Positions 36,759 through 45,322 of a stretch of DNA of 64,000 nt are shown here, piece after piece. How positions within the stretch are numbered: position 1 is the first letter of the stretch; every line of letters begins with the position of its first letter. The translations under genes were made by a program, and so were the position numbers. This stretch comes from Arthrobacter sp. YN (GTDB lineage Bacteria > Actinomycetota > Actinomycetes > Actinomycetales > Micrococcaceae): contig NZ_CP022436.1 of assembly GCF_002224285.1 (NCBI RefSeq), positions 620,001 to 684,000 of the forward strand. Reading direction: 5' to 3'. The notes under the pieces were generated by a model, which was given only the letters and a program-made list of their open reading frames with translations, made no database searches and was not told the DNA's origin.

Positions 36759-37625
36759 GTGATCAAACTGAACTTCCGCCCGGCAGCGCTCGCAGCAGCA
36801 GCCTTGGCGGCCATCCTTGCCCTCTCCGGCTGCGGTGGATCCTCCGCAAGCTCCTCGCCATCCGCCGAGAATCCCTACGGCCTGATCGAGCCCGGCACCA
36901 TCCGCGTGGCCAGCCTCGGCGATTCCAAGCCCTACACCTTCACGGACGGCTCGGGAAATTTCACCGGCTTTGACGTGGAACTGTTCAAGGACGTTGCCCA
37001 TCGCGCCGGCGTCGACAAAGTTGTCTTCACCGGCCAGGACTTCTCCGGACTGCTTGCTGCCGTAGCCAACGGCCAGTTCGACGTTGGTGTGGCAGCGATC
37101 GGGATCACCGACAAGCGCAAGGAAACCGTGGACTTCTCCGATGGTTACCTCGCCGGATATCTGACGGTCATCACCACCAAGACTTCCGGCATCAACGACG
37201 CCGACGCCCTCAACGGCAAGCGGCTGGGCGTTGTCCAGGGAACCCTGCAGGAAGCCTACGCAGTCAAGAACTTCACCTCGGCGCAGCTGGTCCGCTTCCC
37301 GGACAACAACACGGCCATCTCGGCAGTCAACAGCGGTTCCGTGGACGCCCACTTCCTGGACTACGAGGCAGCCAAGGAATACCAAGAGCAGTTCGGACTG
37401 GTGAGCGCAGCGGATATTCCGTCCTTCGACGCCCCTGCAGGATTCGCCCTTGCCAAGGACAAGCCCGCTTTCAAAGAAGCGCTGAACAAGGGCCTCGCCG
37501 AAGCAATGGAAGACGGCACGTGGAAGAAGCTCTACGAAAAGTGGTTCCCGGGCTCGCCGATGCCGGAGCAGTACCTCCCCAAGGCCGAGCAGACCTCCAG
37601 CCCTGCCCCGACCGCCAGCAAGTAA
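36759..37625 (+). CDS. ABC transporter substrate-binding lipoprotein, polar amino acid/opine type
   Basis: The 288-residue protein has a lipoprotein signal peptide ([25 protein letters not shown], lipid-bearing Cys25) and a family 3 solute-binding fold: [63 protein letters not shown] and a C-terminal [11 protein letters not shown]. This family captures amino acids, opines or related amines. The GTG at 36759 gives the best signal peptide; a TTG at 36747 is possible and neither has a strong ribosome binding site. It heads a five-gene operon divergent from the LacI gene. Confidence 0.9.
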   Translation: MIKLNFRPAALAAAALAAILALSGCGGSSASSSPSAENPYGLIEPGTIRVASLGDSKPYTFTDGSGNFTGFDVELFKDVAHRAGVDKVVFTGQDFSGLLAAVANGQFDVGVAAIGITDKRKETVDFSDGYLAGYLTVITTKTSGINDADALNGKRLGVVQGTLQEAYAVKNFTSAQLVRFPDNNTAISAVNSGSVDAHFLDYEAAKEYQEQFGLVSAADIPSFDAPAGFALAKDKPAFKEALNKGLAEAMEDGTWKKLYEKWFPGSPMPEQYLPKAEQTSSPAPTASK

Positions 37626-37654
37626 GCCCAACACCTAACGTCTGAGAGCACTCA

Positions 37655-38443
37655 ATGGATTGGCTCAATACCATCAGCCGCACGTTCTTCGACTTTGAAG
37701 CCATGGTCGAAGTAATGCCCCAGCTCCTCGGAGTTGGCCTCCTCAACACCCTGATCATCTCCATCGCCGCAACCATTCTTGGCGTAGTGATGGGCATGGT
37801 GGTGGCGGTTATGGGCATCTCGCGCTCCAAGTGGCTGCGCATCCCGGCAAGGATTTACACGGACCTCTTCCGTGGCTTACCCGCCATCCTCACCATTCTG
37901 CTGATTGGCCAGGGTTTTGCGCGGTTGAGCCAGTCGGTCTTCGGACCCTCTCCGTACCCCCTGGGAATCATCGCCCTGAGTCTCATCGCCAGCGCTTACA
38001 TCGGAGAGATTTTCCGGGCCGGCATTCAGAGCGTTGACAAGGGCCAAGGGGAAGCTTGCCGCGCTTTGGGCATGAGCTACTCCAAGTCCATGGCCCTGGT
38101 AGTGGTGCCGCAAGGCATTCGCAGGGTCCTGCCGGCCTTGGTGAACCAGTTCATTGCGATCGTCAAAGACTCATCGCTGGTCTACTTCCTTGGACTCCTG
38201 GTCAGCGAACGTGAACTGTTCCGGGTGGGGCAGGATGCAGCAGTACTGTCCGGCAACCTTTCACCGCTGGTCATGGCAGGCATCTTCTACCTCATCATCA
38301 CGGTGCCCCTGACCCACCTGGTCAACTACTTCGACAACAAGTTCCGCACCGGCCGCCGCCGTCCCACCGCACCCACCAGTGGGCTGAAGGAAGTCAAGGA
38401 ACTCGATGCGGCCTCGCCGCTCATCACCGGGAGCAACACGTGA
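37655..38443 (+). CDS. ABC transporter permease, polar amino acid family
   Basis: The 262-residue protein is the HisM/GlnP type: about five helices, with the EAA loop present as GEIFRAGIQSVDKGQGEACRALGMSYSKSMALVVVPQGIRRVLPALVNQFIAIVKDSSLV. A single permease would work as a homodimer. It overlaps the ATPase gene by GTGA, and its substrate is set by the binding protein encoded upstream. Confidence 0.93.
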   Translation: MDWLNTISRTFFDFEAMVEVMPQLLGVGLLNTLIISIAATILGVVMGMVVAVMGISRSKWLRIPARIYTDLFRGLPAILTILLIGQGFARLSQSVFGPSPYPLGIIALSLIASAYIGEIFRAGIQSVDKGQGEACRALGMSYSKSMALVVVPQGIRRVLPALVNQFIAIVKDSSLVYFLGLLVSERELFRVGQDAAVLSGNLSPLVMAGIFYLIITVPLTHLVNYFDNKFRTGRRRPTAPTSGLKEVKELDAASPLITGSNT

Positions 38444-39228
38444 ACCTCACAAGCAGCAGCGCCACCAGCACCAACAAGCCCACCCAGGACATCGAGAAGT
38501 TCCACGGCTCCAGCTTGGAACTCCAGGACCTGACCATGGCCTACGGGGACGTTGAAGTGCTCCGCAACGTCAGCCTCACCGTGGCCCCGGGAACCACCAC
38601 CTGCATCATCGGCCCGTCCGGTTCCGGCAAGTCCACGCTCCTGCGCGGAGTCAACCGCCTGCACGAACCCAAGAGTGGCGACGTGCTGCTGGCCGGCGAA
38701 AGTGCTCTCAAGGTCAAGCCGGACATCCTCCGCGCACGTATAGGAATGGTGTTCCAGCACTTCAACCTTTTCCCTGACCATACCGCCCTGGAAAACGTGG
38801 CGCTGGCCCTCTGGAGCGTCAAGGGAATGTCCAAGTCGGAGGCCCGGGAACGCGCCCGGCGCCGCCTCGCCGAAGTCGGCCTCGCCGAACGCGCAGATCA
38901 CCGGCCCCGCGACCTCTCCGGCGGCCAGCAGCAACGCGTCGCCATCGCCAGGGCGCTGGCCATGGAGCCCGAGGTCATGCTCTTCGACGAAGCCACCAGC
39001 GCCCTGGATCCCGAGCTGGTCAAGGGCGTCCTCAACCTCATGGCCGGCCTGGGCCGCCGCGGCATGACCATGCTGGTGGTCACCCACGAAATGGGCTTCG
39101 CCCGCAAAGTGGCAGACCAGGTGGTGTTCATGGATGAAGGCGAAGTCGTGGAAATCGGAACCCCCACCGAGCTCTTCGACAACCCACGCAGCGAACGCCT
39201 GCAGCGCTTCCTCTCGGAAGTGCTGTGA
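38440..39228 (+). CDS. ABC transporter ATP-binding protein, polar amino acid family
   Basis: The 262-residue ATPase has Walker A GPSGSGKST (58-66), a Q-loop in MVFQHFNLFPDHTALENV, signature LSGGQQQRVAIARALAMEP, Walker B VMLFDEATSALDPE and the switch His in VVTHEMGFA, all typical of the GlnQ/HisP group. It has about 25 extra N-terminal residues rich in Ser and Thr. It overlaps the permease upstream and the Gfo/Idh gene downstream by single stop/start overlaps, so translation is coupled along the operon. Confidence 0.95.
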   Translation: MNLTSSSATSTNKPTQDIEKFHGSSLELQDLTMAYGDVEVLRNVSLTVAPGTTTCIIGPSGSGKSTLLRGVNRLHEPKSGDVLLAGESALKVKPDILRARIGMVFQHFNLFPDHTALENVALALWSVKGMSKSEARERARRRLAEVGLAERADHRPRDLSGGQQQRVAIARALAMEPEVMLFDEATSALDPELVKGVLNLMAGLGRRGMTMLVVTHEMGFARKVADQVVFMDEGEVVEIGTPTELFDNPRSERLQRFLSEVL

Positions 39229-40271
39229 TGAGCAGGCCAACAGCGGCACTTATCAGAACCGCCGTCGTCGGATTTGGCGTTTCGGGCAAGGTGTTCCACG
39301 CACCGTTGATCGAAGCGGACCCGAACTACTCCCTTGACGTCATTGTCACAGCAGATCCGCTGCGCATGGTCGAAGCCCGGCGGCTCTACCCGCAGGCAAC
39401 GATTGTTCCCACTCCGGAGGACATGTTCGCCCGCGCCGGGGACCTGGACCTGGTGGTCCTTGGAACGCCGCCGCTGACGCACGTTGATCTTGGTGTCATG
39501 GCCATCGCCCAGGGGCTCAACGTTGTGGTGGACAAGCCTTTTGTCACCACGGTCGCCCACGGTGAGGATCTGGTCGGGCGGGCGTCCGACGTCGGTGTGC
39601 AGCTCACGGTCTTCCAGAACCGCCGGTGGGACGCCGACTTCCTGACGCTGCGGAAGCTGCTGCAGGACGGTGCCTTGGGAGACGTGAGGACGTTCGAGTC
39701 GCGCTTTGAATGGTGGCGTCCGGAAGGCTTCGGGAACTGGCGCGATTCGGCCACCCTGGCTGAGGGTGGCGGCATCCTTCATGACCTTGGAGCCCACCTG
39801 ATCGATCAAGCCATCCAGCTTTTCGGCCCTGTGGAGGACAGCTACGGCGAAACCGCCAACCATGGCCCGTATGAGGCGGCCGCCGACACCGAAGCTTTCG
39901 TGTCGCTGCGCCACGAATCCGGCGTCCGGACACGGCTGTGGATGAACGGAATGGCCGCCCAAGTGGGCCCGCGCTTCCACGTCCTCGGCTCCAAAGCCGG
40001 CTACACCAAGTGGGGACTCGACGCTCAGGAACCTGCCCTGGCAGCCGGCATCACGCCGTCGGATGCCACGTACGGCACGGAACCCCAGGATTCCTGGGGG
40101 CTTCTGGGAGTGGACGGGGCGACCATGCCGGTCCCGGCAGAAAAGGGCGACTATCCACAGTTCTACAGGGAACTCGCAGGCTCGCTCCGTGGGCAGGGGA
40201 AGCTTCCGGTGCAGCCGGCGGAAGCCCTGGAAACCCTCAGGATCATCGAAAACATCCACGCGTTCGCATAG
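39228..40271 (+). CDS. Gfo/Idh/MocA family oxidoreductase
   Basis: The 347-residue enzyme has an N-terminal Rossmann fold (RTAVVGFGVSGKVFHAPLI), the family's Lys motif as VVVDKPFVTT and the substrate-domain motif EGGGILHDLGAHLIDQAIQLFG. Most members oxidise or reduce hydroxyls of sugars, inositols or sugar-derived compounds with NAD(P). The ATG at 39228 shares one base with the ATPase stop. Being co-transcribed with an amino-acid-type transporter and an amine oxidase suggests a substrate with both sugar-like and amine parts. Confidence 0.9.
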   Translation: MSRPTAALIRTAVVGFGVSGKVFHAPLIEADPNYSLDVIVTADPLRMVEARRLYPQATIVPTPEDMFARAGDLDLVVLGTPPLTHVDLGVMAIAQGLNVVVDKPFVTTVAHGEDLVGRASDVGVQLTVFQNRRWDADFLTLRKLLQDGALGDVRTFESRFEWWRPEGFGNWRDSATLAEGGGILHDLGAHLIDQAIQLFGPVEDSYGETANHGPYEAAADTEAFVSLRHESGVRTRLWMNGMAAQVGPRFHVLGSKAGYTKWGLDAQEPALAAGITPSDATYGTEPQDSWGLLGVDGATMPVPAEKGDYPQFYRELAGSLRGQGKLPVQPAEALETLRIIENIHAFA

Positions 40272-40310
40272 GCGCGTTGAGCAGCATTTACCTCAAAGAA
40301 AGGGAGAACC

Positions 40311-41423
40311 ATGTCCTCCACCAAGCACGTCGCCGTCATCGGAGGCGGCATCCTGGGCGTATCCACCGCCGTCCACCTGCTCCGCCAAGGCGCCTCCGTC
40401 ACCCTGTTGACCGAGGAGGGCCTGGCCAGCGAAGCCACCGGCCGGTCACTCTCTTGGCTCAACTCGGCGGGCGAACGCTCCACGCCGTACCACCAGTTGC
40501 GGGTGGCCGGCGTTGACCGGTACCGCACTCTCTTTGCCGCCGATCCCAGCCGCGAGTGGCTGCAGTTCGGGGGAGGCCTGATGTGGAACGCTGCCGGGCA
40601 GAGCGAGGTCACGGAAGCCCGCCACGCCTACGAGAAGTCCATTGGCTACGACTCCAAGCTGCTGGCCCGCGAAGAAATTGCCTCGGTGACCCCAGGCATC
40701 GATGCCGGCGCCGTCCCCGAGAACGCCATCTTCAACCCCGGCGAAGGCTGGGTGAGCCTGCCGGACCTGGTGAACTTCCTGATGGAGGAGTTCCACGCGT
40801 TGGGCGGCCGGCTGATCCTTAACGTCGGCAAGTCTTCGGTGATGGTCGACGGCGGACGGGCCACCGGCGTCGAAACCGCCGGCGGTGAAAAGTACCCCGC
40901 TGACGCCGTCCTGGTTGCCTGCGGTGCGGCGACGCCCGCCGTCGTGAAGCCGCTTGGCGTGGAGATCCCCAACGGTTCGCCGGTTTCCATGCTGGTGGTC
41001 ACCAAACCCGTGGAGCACCAGGTGGCCGCAGTGATGAATACGCCCCGGGCTGCTGTTCGTCCCAACCCCGGCAACACTTTCGCCCTGGATCACGACTGGT
41101 ATGAAGCGAACATCACCGAGCACGCCGACGGTTCTTTCACCATCCCGGATGACGTTGTCCAGGAGCTGGCCGACGAATCCTCCAAGCTCATCGCGGGAAA
41201 TCCGGAACTCAAGCCGGCGTCCTGGAAGATCGGCTACAAGCCCATCCCCGGTGACGGCGAACCGGTCTTCGGCGAACTCGGTCAAGTGCCTGGCTGCTTC
41301 GTAGCCTTCACGCACTCCGGTGCCACGCTGGGCCTCATCGCCGGTGAACTGCTGTCCGGTGAGATCCTGAGCGGCGAAGACCACCCGATGCTGGCCACTT
41401 TCCGCCCGGGGCGTTTCTCCTAA
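40311..41423 (+). CDS. FAD-dependent amine/amino acid oxidoreductase (DAO family)
   Basis: The 370-residue flavoprotein starts with the dinucleotide fold VAVIGGGILGVSTAVHLLRQGASVTLL (8-34) and contains the DAO family features SEATGRSLSWLNSAGE, ADAVLVACGAATPAVV and the C-terminal FVAFTHSGATLGLIAGELLSGEI. Such enzymes oxidise amino acids, imino acids, glycine derivatives or opines at a C-N bond. AAAGGGAG lies about 6 bases before the ATG. It is the last gene of the LacI-controlled operon and is followed by a strong terminator. Confidence 0.9.
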   Translation: MSSTKHVAVIGGGILGVSTAVHLLRQGASVTLLTEEGLASEATGRSLSWLNSAGERSTPYHQLRVAGVDRYRTLFAADPSREWLQFGGGLMWNAAGQSEVTEARHAYEKSIGYDSKLLAREEIASVTPGIDAGAVPENAIFNPGEGWVSLPDLVNFLMEEFHALGGRLILNVGKSSVMVDGGRATGVETAGGEKYPADAVLVACGAATPAVVKPLGVEIPNGSPVSMLVVTKPVEHQVAAVMNTPRAAVRPNPGNTFALDHDWYEANITEHADGSFTIPDDVVQELADESSKLIAGNPELKPASWKIGYKPIPGDGEPVFGELGQVPGCFVAFTHSGATLGLIAGELLSGEILSGEDHPMLATFRPGRFS

Positions 41424-41438
41424 ACCCCTACAAGGCCA

Positions 41439-41479
41439 ACGGCCCCGATACGCCATCTGCATCAGCGTGTCGGGGCCGC
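41439..41479. terminator. Strong hairpin ending the LacI-controlled operon
   Basis: ACGGCCCCGATACGC (41439-41453) pairs with GCGTGTCGGGGCCGC (41465-41479), a 15-bp stem with two weak pairs and an 11-base loop, directly after the oxidoreductase gene. No T-tract follows. Confidence 0.75.
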
Positions 41480-41644
41480 TGAGGGTGGATCATTAACAAA
41501 TCCTGCAAACCCGCAACACTTCCTCAGGAAAACTCAAGACTCACCCACGGTCCAACTGAGCAGTTTCGGAGAAGCTTTCGGCCCGCCGGCACCGTAGCTT
41601 GGGATTAACCGCATGATCACGCAGGACAGACGAAGGAACCCACC

Positions 41645-42100
41645 ATGGCTGAGACTGGAACTACTGACAAGACCAAGTCCTACGACGGCTTCACGGAGGA
41701 AGAGCGCGCGGCGATGAAGGAGCGCGCGCAGGAACTGAAGAAGGCTCCGCGCAAGAAGGCGTCCAAAGCCGACGGCGAGGCTGACGTACTGGCCAAAATC
41801 GCTGAGATGCCCGAGGGGGACAAAACCATAGCCGAGGCGCTTCACGCGATCGTCAAGGAGCATGCGCCCGAACTCACGCCCAAGACCTGGTACGGGATGC
41901 CGGCCTACGCCAAGGACGGAAAGAACATCGTCTTCTTCCAAAGCTCCCACAAGTTCAAGGCCCGGTACGCCACGCTCGGGTTTGAAGAAAATGCCAAGCT
42001 CGACGACGGCGACATGTGGCCAACGTCGTTCGCCCTCAAGGAAATCACGCCGGAGGTCGAGGCAAAGATCGTGGAGTTGATCAAGAGGGCGCTGGGATAA
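41645..42100 (+). CDS. DUF1801 family protein
   Basis: The 151-residue cytoplasmic protein has a charged Lys/Glu-rich N-terminal half and a DUF1801 C-terminal domain ([66 protein letters not shown]). Members of this fold include the proposed iron chaperone Fra-like proteins, but function here is not known. AAGGA lies about 7 bases before the ATG. It stands alone and converges on the AI-2E family gene. Confidence 0.85.
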   Translation: MAETGTTDKTKSYDGFTEEERAAMKERAQELKKAPRKKASKADGEADVLAKIAEMPEGDKTIAEALHAIVKEHAPELTPKTWYGMPAYAKDGKNIVFFQSSHKFKARYATLGFEENAKLDDGDMWPTSFALKEITPEVEAKIVELIKRALG

Positions 42101-42133
42101 TCGCTGGCTTCCCTGGCCCCCTCTTCCGCGGCC

Positions 42134-43270
42134 CTAGGCCGGTTGGCTGTTGGCCGGCGGCAGGTCCGGATTCATGGGTTCCAGGTCCGGATCTTCTGCC
42201 GTCCACACCTGCACAATGGCCCAGGCAACCGCCGCAATGGGAACCGACAACACGGCGCCGATGATCCCCGCGAGGATGGTGCCAGCTGTCAGCGCCATCA
42301 GGATGACCAGTGCGTGCAGTTCCAGGGACTTGCCCATGACCACCGGCTGAAGGAAGTCACCTTCAAGTTGGTTGACGGCGATCACTGCGATCACGACGAT
42401 CAGCGCCACGATGGGCCCGTTGGCGACGAGCGCGACCAAAGCTGCCAGGATCCCGGCGACCGTGGCCCCCACCAAGGGGATGAAGGCTCCAATGAACACG
42501 ATGATTGCCAGGGGGATGGCCAGTGGCACTTGGAAGATGAGCAGGACCGCGCCGATTGCTACCGTGTCCACCAATGCCACGATCGCCGTGCCTCGAACGT
42601 AGCCACCCAGGACCTCCATGGTTCGCTTTCCAACCCGGCGAAGCTTCGCTTCCCTCAGGCCGGAGAAGGGTCGCATGAAGAACTCCCAGATCTTGGCGCC
42701 GTCCTTGAGGAAGAAGAACAGGATCACTACCACCAGGCTGGCGCCCGCAAGGAACTCGGTCACCACCGATAACCCAGTAACCGCCCCGGAACGCACCTGA
42801 CTGCTCTGGGCAAACTCCACTGCCGCTTCACGTGCCTGGTTCAACTGCTCCCGGTCGATCGGAAACGGCCCGGTCAGCAGGAAGCTCTCCAACTCATCCA
42901 GTCCGGCCGCGGCCTGGCTGATCAGTTCGTCCCATTGGCTGCGCACCGACAGGACGATTACCGTGATGACCCCGCCGAGCACTATCAGAAGGCCCAGGAA
43001 AGCGACGCCGGTGGCCAGGCCGCCGCGCCAGCCGCGCCGTCGAAGCATGTTGACGAACGGCCCTATGGCCGCCGCCAGGATCAAGGATATGAGCACCGGG
43101 ATAACGAGAAGGCGGATTTGAAGCAGCCCGAAGATCGCCACCACCGTCAGGGTCAGAATGAGCAGTATCTGCGCTGCCCGCACGGATGCCCGGCCCAGGG
43201 AGTCCTTCCAGAGGTCGGGCTTGCGTTGCTTGCGGACGGAAACGGGCGCTGTTTCCTCGTGTGCCGTCAT
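42134..43270 (-). CDS. AI-2E family transporter
   Basis: The 378-residue membrane protein has about eight helices with the family features LLVIPVLISLILAAAIGPFVNMLRRRGWRGGLA, FLKDGAKIWEFFMRPF, IALPLAI-like IPLAIIVFIGAFIPLVGATVAGILAALVAL and NQLEGDFLQPVVMGKSLELHALVILMAL. Named after a proposed autoinducer-2 exporter, the family also contains Na+/H+ antiporters, so transport of AI-2 is not established. The ATG at 43270 has AGGAG 5-6 bases upstream, which rules out the longer frame. Confidence 0.9.
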   Translation of the reverse strand: MTAHEETAPVSVRKQRKPDLWKDSLGRASVRAAQILLILTLTVVAIFGLLQIRLLVIPVLISLILAAAIGPFVNMLRRRGWRGGLATGVAFLGLLIVLGGVITVIVLSVRSQWDELISQAAAGLDELESFLLTGPFPIDREQLNQAREAAVEFAQSSQVRSGAVTGLSVVTEFLAGASLVVVILFFFLKDGAKIWEFFMRPFSGLREAKLRRVGKRTMEVLGGYVRGTAIVALVDTVAIGAVLLIFQVPLAIPLAIIVFIGAFIPLVGATVAGILAALVALVANGPIVALIVVIAVIAVNQLEGDFLQPVVMGKSLELHALVILMALTAGTILAGIIGAVLSVPIAAVAWAIVQVWTAEDPDLEPMNPDLPPANSQPA

Positions 43271-43327
43271 GGGGGCTCCTGTTCGTTCGCATCGGTCAAC
43301 CGACCTGATCAAACATAAGCCTACTGA

Positions 43328-43537
43328 CTAATGCCCCTCCCCGGTGCGTCGGATCCAGTGCGTGGGATCGGGGTGCGGGGGTACCGGACCCGGGTCGGGA
43401 ACCGGCGATGGCCCGGGTGTGGGGTTTGGATCCGGAATGGGGCTGGGTGGAAACGGGGTGGTGGGGTCCGGTGGTGGTGGCACCGGTCCTGGGTCCGGGG
43501 GAAATGGCTCGGGCTCGTGAGTGGGAGGAAGGGTCAT
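43328..43537 (-). CDS. Small proline-rich protein
   Basis: This 69-residue protein is about 40% proline, with degenerate PxPDPxP repeats (PDPGPVPPPPDPTTPFPPSPIPDPNPTPGP), and no signal peptide or helix. I believe it is real because an excellent AAAGGAGA ribosome binding site lies 5-6 bases before its ATG. It is in line with, and 57 bases upstream of, the AI-2E family gene. The repeat-built sequence suggests an extended, disordered peptide. No family is recognised. Confidence 0.65.
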   Translation of the reverse strand: MTLPPTHEPEPFPPDPGPVPPPPDPTTPFPPSPIPDPNPTPGPSPVPDPGPVPPHPDPTHWIRRTGEGH

Positions 43538-43637
43538 GATCTCTCCTTTGCGTACGCGGGTGTAGTGCTCCGGGCAGATGCTTGCAGCCTACTCCCGGTT
43601 GCGTGGCAGCTACAGGGTTCCAGCGTTTGTGAATTTC

Positions 43638-43653
43638 TAGGTCAAATGACCTA
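43638..43653. promoter_or_regulatory. TetR operator of the saccharopine-dehydrogenase/TetR/fucosidase operon
   Basis: TAGGTCAAATGACCTA has perfect 7-base arms around AA and lies 12 bases before the first gene's ATG. The operon contains its own TetR gene, so this is the likely autoregulatory site. Confidence 0.75.
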
Positions 43654-43664
43654 AAGTGAGTGTC

Positions 43665-44711
43665 ATGAATGATCTCCTTGAATCTGATCCCGCCGGTCCC
43701 ATCCTGATCGTCGGCGGCTACGGCACTGTTGGCACGGCACTCACGCGACTCGCAGGTACGCAATGGCCGTTGCTCCTCACAGGCAGGAACCCGGACCGCG
43801 GCAGCCACCTGGCAAGCGGAAACGTGACCCTCCAACGATGGGACCTCAGCCGCCCGGAACCCTTCGAAGCCAAGGTCAGGGCGGTGATCAGCACTGTCAA
43901 CGACCCCGACGACAGGGTCCTCCGCGCTGCCGTCAGCGCCGGCATCCCGTACGTCGACGTCACCCGCTGGACCAGCCGCGTCACCAGGGCAGCCACCCTG
44001 GCAACCCTCCTGCGGCCAACTGCTCCTGTATTGCTGAGCTCGGGCTGGATGGGCGGCGTGATCAACATCGTCGCAGCAGACTTGGTCCAAGACGCGGGCG
44101 GCGGTGACCAGATTGACGTCGCCATCCGCTACGACATCAACGACCGCGCTGGAGTTGATTCAGTGGACTTCATGGACCGGCTGGGACTGGACTTTGAAGT
44201 ACGCAAAGGCGGTAAGGCCGCCGTCGTGCGTCCCTTGAGCGACACCCGTTGGGTGGACATTGCCGGGCACCGTACCAAGGTGGCGCGGCTCGACACGCCT
44301 GAACAATTCACTTTGCCGCTCACCCTTGGCGCCGGATCGGTGGCAACCCGGATCGGGTTCAGCTCCAATACGTCCACGACGGCGTTGCTCGCCGCACGTG
44401 CGGTGGGACTGTTCCGCTGGGGTAGTGGGGAACGGTGGACACCGCTGCGACGCTCCCTGTTGTACTCGCCCGGCGCGGGCGGCACTGCCCACATCCGTGT
44501 TGACGTGAAAGGGCCGGGTGGAACACGAACGGCCGTCATTTCAGATCCGCAAGGCCAGGCCCATCTGACCGCGTTGGGCGGATTGCTGGGGCTGCGCGCA
44601 GTTCTCGAGGAGGGCGCGCGGCCCGGTGTTTCCTTCCCCGAATCCGCGCCGGATCCAGCGTCCCGACTCGCGGAACTTGAATCGCACGGTGTGACAATAT
44701 TGAGGTCATGA
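43665..44711 (+). CDS. Saccharopine dehydrogenase-like NAD(P)-binding protein
   Basis: The 348-residue protein has an N-terminal Rossmann fold (GPILIVGGYGTVGTALTRLAGTQWPLLLTGRNPDRG) and the saccharopine dehydrogenase NADP-binding pattern (AVISTVNDPDDRVLRAAVSAGIPYVDVTRW). The C-terminal half is not diagnostic and the reaction is unknown. I use the ATG at 43665; a GTG at 43656 is possible. It overlaps the TetR gene by ATGA and is preceded by a palindromic operator. Confidence 0.8.
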   Translation: MNDLLESDPAGPILIVGGYGTVGTALTRLAGTQWPLLLTGRNPDRGSHLASGNVTLQRWDLSRPEPFEAKVRAVISTVNDPDDRVLRAAVSAGIPYVDVTRWTSRVTRAATLATLLRPTAPVLLSSGWMGGVINIVAADLVQDAGGGDQIDVAIRYDINDRAGVDSVDFMDRLGLDFEVRKGGKAAVVRPLSDTRWVDIAGHRTKVARLDTPEQFTLPLTLGAGSVATRIGFSSNTSTTALLAARAVGLFRWGSGERWTPLRRSLLYSPGAGGTAHIRVDVKGPGGTRTAVISDPQGQAHLTALGGLLGLRAVLEEGARPGVSFPESAPDPASRLAELESHGVTILRS

Positions 44712-45322
44712 CCGAAAGCAAGGGCGCCCTGAGGAAGGCTGCGCTCCTTGACGCTGCTGAAGAAGTACTGGTCACCAAGGGCAACGCGAACGCGGCAATG
44801 CGGGACTTTGCCGCTGCCGCAGGGGTGCGGATCGGACATCTGCAGCACTACTTTCCTACCCGTTCCGACCTCATCCGCGCCGTCCTTGAGCGAGCCCTGG
44901 AGCGCTCGCTGCGGCGGCTTGAGGAGACAGCCGGGTTCGACCTCGGCTCAGACGCGTCAGGCACGTTGTCCCGGGACGATTCCTACCGGCTGCTCACCGC
45001 GCTGCTTCTGGAGCATTCGGAGTTGGCTGATGTGAGGATGCACGTGGAGATCTGGGCACTGGCCGCCTCGGATGATCAGGCGGCCGGTGCTCTGCGGTCC
45101 TTTTACACTCAGTACGCTGCGCACGTACAGGGCGTGGTCCGGAGGGGCCGGCCGGACCTGTCGGAGCCGACCCTGAGAGGAGTGGCGGCTGCGATCGTCA
45201 GCCTTTTTGAGGGAGCGGCCGTGACACGATCCGACATCGCGGGGCTACGCACCGAGCAAGGCGATCACGCCATCATCCGCACTGCACAATGGCTGATCCA
45301 CGGACAGGAAGCCGCCCAGTGA
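44708..45322 (+). CDS. TetR family transcriptional regulator
   Basis: The 204-residue protein has the TetR DNA-binding head (ALRKAALLDAAEEVLVTKGNANAAMRDFAAAAGVRIGHLQHYFPTRSDLIRAVLE) and a BetI-like C-terminal domain. It lies in the middle of a three-gene operon, overlapping both neighbours by 4 bases (ATGA and GTGA), and probably binds the palindrome before the first gene. The helix-turn-helix RIGHLQHYF is slightly unusual but complete. Confidence 0.9.
   Translation: MTESKGALRKAALLDAAEEVLVTKGNANAAMRDFAAAAGVRIGHLQHYFPTRSDLIRAVLERALERSLRRLEETAGFDLGSDASGTLSRDDSYRLLTALLLEHSELADVRMHVEIWALAASDDQAAGALRSFYTQYAAHVQGVVRRGRPDLSEPTLRGVAAAIVSLFEGAAVTRSDIAGLRTEQGDHAIIRTAQWLIHGQEAAQ

Noticed and set aside
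38898..40259. A 453-codon open frame antisense to the ATPase and Gfo/Idh genes
   Set aside because: The plus strand encodes two clear protein families here; the antisense frame is an effect of GC-rich third positions.
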